Origin: Effrenium voratum
Lineage: Eukaryota > Sar > Dinophyceae > Suessiales > Symbiodiniaceae
DNA length: 64,000 nt
Direction of reading: 5' to 3'
NCBI GenBank assembly: GCA_963377175.1
Contig: CAUJNA010002113.1
Coordinates: 1 to 64,000, forward strand
Shown: positions 51,501 through 60,941 of the stretch, piece after piece
Position numbering within the stretch: position 1 is the first letter of the stretch
Layout of the letters: every line of letters begins with the position of its first letter
The notes under the pieces: generated by a model
The model's database searches: none
What the model was told of the DNA's origin: nothing
What the model saw: only the letters and a program-made list of their open reading frames with translations
Translations under genes and position numbers: made by a program

Positions 51501-54500
51501 AGGGGATGGCTCAAGCAAGATGGGGGTTGGGGTTTGGGGGGGGGGGATTTTGGCGAGAACTTGCACCCAACTGTAGCCCGCACAAAAAAAATGCACCCTC
51601 GCGTGGATTGCAACAGACACATGTGCCTTTTGGTGTACGAAGTCCAGGACCTCGGAGGTGAGTTCTACGCAGCCTCTACGTGTACGTTGCGACGAAAATG
51701 GTCTTGCCAAAAAGTATGACTTCTAGGAAGCAAAACAGGTGACTTCGTTCTACGCAGCCTCTGAAAAGGCCAACGAAAGCCAGGAAAAAGACCCAACCAT
51801 TCCGGCGCAGCGACATCTTCTTGGCCTTCAGGAGGTAAGCCAAGTTGTTCACCTCGGGACGAAGGGCAGTGAGCGCAGACTGCGGCGCATCTCACCGGCC
51901 GACCCCCCCCCCCCGCACCCAGAGCGCAAGAACTTGCTCCTTGAAGCAGCCCCACTAAACGTGAACAAGCTGAACAGCCAAAAAAATAATATATGCCAAG
52001 AACGGTGAAGAACACCTTCCTTCTAGGTTCGCTTTAAAGGGGGGGCCGGATCCGGCCCAGTGGTTTAGACATGTACCTGCCTAACATTGGCCTTCTTGCG
52101 ACCTCTTGGTTGACGAGTTCGACATTCAAGAGGAACACCTGCGAAATCCACAATGCTTCCAACACCTGAAGCAAGGGATCCCTAAGTAGAGGACCTAGAT
52201 CATGGTGAGCTTCGATCAGGGGAGCTACACATATAGCTCACTAAAGGGGTGCCCAGGAGGGACATGCATCGATACATGCATATCTAGCTTGTATTTTTGA
52301 ATGTGGGCATCTCTTAAGATGGGGGGACCTCCAAGATGGGGTGTTTTTCATTTGACTCCCAGTTTGTTTGTTTTTTTCTTTTTAAGAGAAGGGTACCCTC
52401 AAAAAGGACAAGCCCCAGATATCTCTTTATGTATGTACATCTTTGTATATGCACGTATTGCCGCTAAAGGGGTGCCAGGGAAGGCACTCAGAACAGAAGC
52501 AGAAATCGGTTGTTCTCTTCCTGGGGCTCCTTAGCTTTTCCTAAGGTCCTGGTATACCTGACCTCACTGCCAGCTTGCGGAGGGTAAGGCAGCTGTCTTT
52601 GCAACCATTGGAAAAGCCAACAGTTGAACCTCTTCAGGCAGCCTCTTGCCACGATCCAAAGAGACCCCCACACAAAAGAAAGCTTGAAGGCCAATACGTG
52701 CGTGTGTGTGTGTGTAAACATATTTATACAAGGTATCAAGGCGGGGTCTTTTTGAGAGTACCCTTCTTGGGGTTGTCTTGAAGGGAACCTTAAGGGAACA
52801 CCCCATGTCCGTCTCAAGAGACGCCATGACCCACAGCTGTGGGAATGACCCACTGTGATACCACAGCGACGCTTCCAACTATCTGGCTAGCTGGCCCCAA
52901 AAGGGAATCCCATGGAATATGCAGCCGCTATACAGCCACTGTACAACTGGCATCCACAACACTGTTGTCTGGAGAAGTGGTTGGGTACGGGGGTAGTGGA
53001 AATTTTCGTAGATTACAAAAACATGAAATCACCTCAAGAGGTGATAAGCTAGTATCGGGGTGCTAGCCAGCCACACTTCGGAGGAAAAAACATCTAACAC
53101 GACTTCCCTTGCCAACAGTTGCATAAGCAAAACACATCACGATCTAGGCCAGACTTGAGCCTCCTGAAAAAGTGAGAACTGTTTGCTGGTTGAAATGGCA
53201 CATGATTGAACATCAAAAGGAGAACAGTTATAAAAATAAGCCACGTCCGGACATGATATAAAAATTAAGTACGGGAACCGGGATTGGGCTGGGGATTTGG
53301 GCACATGTTGCTTCAACCAGTCCGTGGTCCTTAGACACGTTTAAGCCGAAGGTGAGAAACGCCCAAATTTCCCAGCCGACTGCCAGCTAATACTGTTTTC
53401 AAGGCAAAGACCCCGCCATTGCTAATACTTTTGCCATAGTAACTCCTTTCATAGCCTCAAGGGTTTCCATTCCAGAATGAAAAAACGGCTAGCCGGAAAC
53501 AGCAAAGATTATTATTAAAGCTTTAACAACAACAGTTTGACAAGCTCGTCAAAGGAACCCCCCCTTTCAAGCCCGCCCCGCCGAGGGCCAGGATTAATCA
53601 GAGGGGTTTTGTGTTATTCGGGGGCAAGGGGGGGGGCCCTGGAAAATCCAACATGAACCGTAACCAACCCGATTTTCCAGAAACATCACCAAGCAACCAA
53701 CCAGCAAACCAGCGGGCCATCCGATCTTCGTGTCGCTTTATTTTTCTTGGTGGTGCTTTGTAGGGAATGAAAATGACCCATATAAACCATCCAACTGGTG
53801 GTTTCTTTGGGGACCAAAGCCTGGGTCCATTCCATTTCTCATTCCCTGCCTATCGCAGCGATCGCAAGTTTTTGACTTCACCCGGGCGCGGAGGTGAGGG
53901 TGTCTCGGTGGTCACGGCCCAGGTTCTTCTCGCGGTTCTTCAGGGCGCGGCGGCACAAGGGCTCCGCCTCCTTGAAATGCTGAAGAGTGATCCTCGGATC
54001 GCGTGAAACACTCAAATCTTGCCAACCCACCGATGGGTCCTGGCCCATTTAAAAAGAGATATCATTTTTGATTGAACAAATAATACCTTGTTGACAGCCC
54101 ATGATCATTGGTATCCTTTTAGAATCCACTGATGGCCCTGGTAAATAGAATAAAAGCCCATCTAAACCAGTGCCATTTGTTTGACCAAGCCTGTTCCCCT
54201 GGGTTGAGAACGGTTCTGGCTCAAACATGTGGGGCGTACCGCGCTTTATTTTTGTACGGGTACCCGCCCTTTTTATGGCTTTAAAAAAAGGAAAACCCAC
54301 ATTGCAGCAAGCTGTTTTTTTTTGTGTGAACCGTAAAGCCAGACTCCAAAACCGAAACATTGGAAGAGATCTCCCCAGGCGACGTTGCATGAGCTCCCAT
54401 GGGCAACCAAGGGCCACCCTTTGCTTGGTGGTTGAGCGTTAGAAAGCTGGGAAAAGAGAACTTGACAGAGTCAATTCAGGCCAGCGATATTGAGCGCACT

Positions 54501-57500
54501 TTCAGGCAGAACCAAGGGTGCAAGTGTTGATTTCTCATGCCTCCCCGCTTTGCCAAGGTCTTTGCTGAGCGCAAAGCCGCGGCAAGGGGAGGCGTCGGAA
54601 GATACTATGTCATGGCCGTTTCTGAATGGACCTTGTTCGTCCGAACAAAGCCTGCAATAGCCACTACTGTGGATGGACGAAATCCTGCACCACTTTGAAC
54701 CAATGATAAATCACTGTTTGCTTGTATTTGCAGGGCAATCATTATTCCGGGGTTTCTTGGGTGCAGGAGTTCGTCCATCAGTATCAGGGCAATGGCTTTC
54801 CTTGCTAGAGCTCTAACTTAGGAACTCTGGTTGCTGCGTCGGCCAAGGACATGGTCGAGGCGTCTGTTGAAGCGTACATCCAAAAACTTTAAAACCACCT
54901 GCTTTACGCGAGAATCTGCCACGCAGCTGGTGGAGGTGATTTTCTAGCTGGCCCAGGTGCATCCTAAAAGGTGAACATGTGTGCTCACCACCCACGCGGC
55001 CCACTCAATGAAATGGGGGCGGGGTGTTACACGATGGACGAAATCCATTTCGCACCGCTTTGAACCCATGAAGCCGCAACCTGAAGGTTTGTCGGATCAT
55101 TTCCCTGGGGGATCCAATCCAACCAGGGTGTTTGTCGGTATTTCGCTGGGGGATCGGTTTCTTAGGTGGTGCAAAATGGTGTTCGCAACCTTCCAGCCCG
55201 TAAAGGACACGTCCAAGGGAAACCTCCTAGCTTTGGGGCCTGCTTCGCCAAACCAGACCCATCTAGTTTCACCAAATGGCTCTCAAGTCAGCCTTCTTTT
55301 TTCCCGGTTGCAAGTGAGCATCCCAGTCCCTATTCACCCTCCCATGCTCACAGACCCTACCTTAGAGGGCCCAACAAAATGTGGCCTTGGAGGGCCTGTC
55401 CAGCGCAAAAACGCCCACCTCCCCCAAAGCCGCTGCAAGTCAGGCGGCAGCAGGCTGGCCTCGCAGGCGAGCGAGGTTAAACCCGGCGGCGGCGGGTCTT
55501 TATGCCGGGTGGGTTTACTTCTTAGAATGAATACGAGTAACTTGGTTGGCGTTGGAAGGGGAGCAAAAGTTTAAACTTTAGCAGTTAAGTGGGGATTCCA
55601 ATCACTAAACCACAATAAAGCAAAAATGTAAAATGCTTCCCAACAACAACCATGAGTAGAACCTGCTGCTGTCCACCAGGCACAGAGCGGGGGCACCCCG
55701 TCATAAACCCCATGAAAGCAACGGAACAAGGAGAACTACCTACAAAAATGGCTCAAGAGGGGGGTTGGGCGCGGCTCGGGAGTCCACACCTGCTGATTGC
55801 CCCACCTTGGCATTCTTGCTCCAGATTACAAGCAATTGCACCGGAAGTAAGGGCTTGGGCAGCTCAAACAACCTGACCACGGACCCCCAAACGGAACCTA
55901 AACGGAGGATTGCAAGCAATCTTTGCAGGATACTGCTTCAGAACCACAGCAAGGGGAGCTATTGCAAGTCAGAACCCTCACATAGATTCCCTTGCAATGG
56001 GCACGAATCAGCTTCCCCAGTTCAGCCTAAGTCTAAGATTTCTTGCCAGTCAGCTCAGCAGCCTGCTCAGCAGGCCGGCATCTGCATCTATATGTATACA
56101 TATGGGTGTGGGTCGAAGAAAGGGTAACCCCAAGATGTGTTGTCCTGGAAACTGGAACAAGGACCAAAACCTGCAGTCCCCTAATGGTTTAATTTCGACC
56201 CATACACATATAGAGAAATACATTTTGAGGTAGGTCCACCTAGCGCGAAAGGGATTTGTCCCTTGCCTACGCGCGGAGGTTTCCCTTGAGGAGGAAACCT
56301 AAGACAAAGCCCATGAAGTTTCATCGGGCAACCTGGGATCTTGCTCACAGAACACCCCCCATATAGGCAGAGAATTTGATTTGCCACCTCAGAACGCCCA
56401 AAAATCCAAAGTGGACGGTCCTGTGGCCCTGGGCTTCTCCAAAACAACCAAAGTTCAAACCTGGGCCCCAGGCCTCTGTGCAACTCTACAGCTTCGCAGG
56501 GGCTTACTTTCCCAGCCTCTACCCTTTCCCCTCTCCGGCTGACTGAAACCGAAAAGGAGCGGCTTTGAGGGACAGATAAAAAGGGGCGGGGGGCAGCGAA
56601 AAGGCTGCCCGAAGCACCACTGAGGGGGGGAGAAGCATCCCAGCAAGGGGAGGCACCAAGAAAAGAAATTCGGGAAGTTTACTTGAACTCAAAAATATGA
56701 AATAAGGAATCCGCGAGGAAAGGGACCAACATGAGCTCGCTTAATCCCCGGAACAGTGAATTCGACACAAGAGAAAGCAGAACAGATGTCTGAAATGGAG
56801 CCCTGTCCATCCAAGGTCAAATACACGGACCTATATAAATATGATCCCCTGGTCCGCAACCCTACAACAAATTCTGAATTCGACACTAGAGGCCCAAATG
56901 GGTTCCCAGGGTTCGTGGATGCCTTTCCTGAACAAATAAGTCGGTCGATTCTAGAGGGGCACATGTTTAGGAAGTCAATCATTCTGCAAATCTTCCTCGA
57001 CCCCACCATCTTCCTCGACCCCACCTCGCGTTGCAACCCTGAGCTTTCCTCTTTAGCGGCCCCGTTCGGAACACGTGTTGTTTTCCTGAGGAGTGGGTGC
57101 TAAAGAGCACCTTCCAGTTTCTTCGTTCCGCTCCCGGCTTCAGATCGGCCCATCCCGAGGCAATTTGGGCAGCCGGTTCTTGTCGGGAACCAACGCGTGG
57201 ATGGGCCCATGGGAACAACCGCGCATCGAGCCTGCTTGGTCGATTTTGAGGAGAGACCCTTCCCGGAATCCACTGGGCTGGGTGCTAACAATTCCCTCAG
57301 CCGAGCCGCCAAGTTGTTCATGCAGGTGAGTGTGTCGGGATGGTCTTCGCCCAGCCTCACAAAAAAGGCGAGGGCGGCACCCCAAACGTGATGGATTACC
57401 CTGGGAAAATGGGTCCCCAAGTTGGTTTGTCAGGTCTTTCCCACAAAGTAAATGAAACTAGAAATGGAATTCTCGGGGTCACCCCCCTCCCCAATTTCAT

Positions 57501-60500
57501 CATATTGCCACATTGAATTGAACTGTTTAGCACCGGTCCCTTTCCCACCAAACCCAACAGGCTTTGGACAGTCCCTAAGTCCACTGGTCGGCTCAGAGCA
57601 TGCTGCAGTCATTGGGCTCAAATGGCTCTTGAGAGGGCGCCGTATCACTGCATGACTTTCTTGGGGTTTGACGTCACCTGGAACCTCGGCAGCCCCACTA
57701 CGCATGAGCAGACCCCCAAATGGATAAATGCACACGCACACGCACACGCACACGCGCGCACCCACACACACAGACACAGAGACACACAGACACACACACA
57801 CACAGAGAGAGACACAGACAGACACAGACAGACACAGACAGACACAGAGACACAGAGACACAGAGACACAGAGACACAGAGACACAGAGACACAGAGACA
57901 CAGAGACACAGAGACACAGAGACACAGAGACACAGAGACAGAGACACAGAGACACAGAGACACAGAGACACAGAGACACAGAGACACAGAGACACAGAGA
58001 CACAGACACACAGAGACACACAGACACACAGACACACAGACACACAGACACACAGACACACAGAGACACACAGAGACACACAGAGACACACAGAGACACA
58101 CAGAGACACACAGAGACACACAGAGACACACAGAGACACACAGAGACACACAGAGACACAGAGAGACACAGAGAGACACAGAGAGACACAGAGAGACACA
58201 GAGAGACACAGAGAGACACAGAGAGACACAGAGAGACACAGAGAGACACAGAGAGACACAGAGAGACACAGAGAGACACAGAGAGACACAGAGAGACACA
58301 GAGAGACACAGAGAGACACAGAGAGACACAGAGAGACACAGAGAGACACAGAGAGACACAGAGAGACACAGAGAGACACAGAGAGACACAGAGAGACACA
58401 GAGAGAGAGACACAGAGAGACACAGAGAGACACAGAGAGACACAGAGAGACACAGAGAGACACAGAGAGACACAGAGAGACACAGAGAGACACAGAGAGA
58501 CACAGAGAGACACAGAGACACAGAGAGACACAGAGAGACACAGAGAGACACAGAGAGACACAGAGAGACACAGAGAGACACAGAGAGACACAGAGAGACA
58601 CAGAGAGACACAGAGAGACACAGAGAGACACAGAGAGACACAGAGAGACACAGAGAGACACAGAGAGACACAGAGAGACACAGAGAGACACAGAGAGACA
58701 CAGAGAGACACAGAGAGACACAGAGAGACACAGAGAGACACAGAGAGACACAGAGAGACACAGAGAGACACAGAGAGACACAGAGAGACACAGAGAGACA
58801 CAGAGAGACACAGAGAGACACAGAGAGACACAGAGAGACACAGAGAGACACAGAGAGACACAGAGAGACACACAGAGAGACACACAGAGAGACACACAGA
58901 GAGACACAGAGAGACACACAGAGAGACACACAGAGAGACACACAGAGAGACACAGAGAGACACACAGAGAGACACACAGAGACACAGAGAGACACACAGA
59001 GACACACAGAGACACACAGAGACACACAGACACACACAGACACACAGACACACACACACACACACACACACTGAACACATGCAAACATGGGCGTGCTTTA
59101 AAACGAGGGACCCGCAAAATTGTGCTTGTCCCATTCGTTTCACTTTAAACTCACCGCAACCAGGGTCGACTCAAGCAAAGACACACATGTCAAGAAAAGT
59201 GCTACCCCCCAAGCAAACATGGAAGCCGCCAAGCCCTGCTGAGAATGGCAACCTTAGATAAACACCCAGAAAGTCCTTCAGACCCAAACTTGGGCCAGGT
59301 CCTGGGGGCGGGGGGGGTGGTAAGGATGAGTTTTTGACCCTCTGGCCTCATCCTCACCCACTCCCTCCAGATTGCCTTGCCTTGGGGAAACCTTGAAACA
59401 TGCATCAAACAGGCTTAAACAGGCTTAAAACAGGCAAACATGTACAATGTGACAAGGACTTGGATCCTCTAAATCCGCCGATATGGATTTTTGGACCAAA
59501 TGAGGCCTTGGCGGCTCGCCACCCATCGCGCCTCTTTTGAAGGCCCTTGTAGGCGCTGTTTTGCATGTCCAAAGCCGTCTGCACATCGCCCTTATACTCC
59601 AGCAGGCAGGCCAAGTTGCCTCAGTGAGCATTCCAAGCTTCCTTTTTGTTGGGGGGTCTCAATTCCTGGCTGGAAATTCATGGGCCATTGTTTAACCCTC
59701 GATATTTGGCCGAACTGTTTTTTGGTCTCATCACCTGGCTCGCCTTGTCCTTCACTTTTAAGCCTTACTACTTAGCTGTTGTTTGGCCTTTGTGTGTGGC
59801 CTTACTTTGTGACCTGCTGTTTTTTGGCTCGGTTTTCTTTGGTCTCCCGTCACCTGGTCGAATCATGACGCCCACAGGTTGCTTTTCGGTGCCGGCTGGG
59901 ACTTCGGGGCAACTCCCAATCCGCGTGAGTTCTGGTAAAGAACGTGTCTGGAAGACTGTTTCAGCGGCAAACAGCAAGTGGGGCCCTAAACCCTGATTAA
60001 ATCAGGCATTGTGGGAAGCTCAGCTCCTTGAAAAAAAGAAGTTAAAGCTTAGAGCATAGCTAGCTCTTGTGAAAAGAAGGGAGAACAAGACCATGCAGCA
60101 AACCGAACGGGAATCCGCACAATTGCGGATTCCCAAACTGGATATAGGACACCTTCCCCACTAACTGAGCTTCACCGCAAGCCCTCCCTAGCTGGACAAC
60201 TAGAACCATCTCTAAAGTTACCACAAGATCTAAGAGGCTAAGGACCCAAGGCAAGCCCACTAAACAGACGGTATTCCATGGAATCTTCTGAGGCATTCCT
60301 AAGTTTGAGGCCCCAGAAAAGAGCCCCGACTGGGTAGACCGCCCCAGAAGCGTCCCATAATAGGCACTTGGTGGCCGGCCGCTTTTGGGTGCCCTGCGGC
60401 AACCATGTGGATCCCGAGTTTCCCTTCGAATGTTCACCTCTCAGAGCCAAAAAACGATTTGCATCCCCTTGGCCCTAAACTGAGCCAAAAGCCCTGAACT

Positions 60501-60900
60501 TGTTCACTGCAAATGCGTTTCGATTGTCTCTCGTTCCATATTCCCCAATAGTCGACAAGTTTGGAGCTTCTCAATATGTTGGATGACCCCAAAGAAAATC
60601 AACCATTCTGCGGAACCATTTGGAGAAACCCTGAGACGAAACCAATCGTCAGCCGGAGATGTCCGGGGCGAGGTGCTGACGCTGCGCAAAGTGTCGGGGT
60701 GCTCTTTCCCCAGCCGCTTCTTTCCTGAGAACAGCTGCTCTCTCGAAGAGCCCCGTTGCTTCGCTCGGATCCCGGCCCATCCGACCGATCGCGACTCTCG
60801 TCGACCATTTATTTAAAACTAAGAAAGGTAAGATGAGAGCTTCAGGCGGGAACCAGGTTATCATGCATGCAAAGCCAACGGGCTATGGGTCCCCTGTAAG

Positions 60901-60941
<41 letters not shown>

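Noticed and set aside
57430..59261. Several open frames of 448-552 codons on both strands
   Set aside because: They translate the CAGAGAGACA array ([10 protein letters not shown] or [10 protein letters not shown] repeats). A 10-bp repeat without stops opens every frame.
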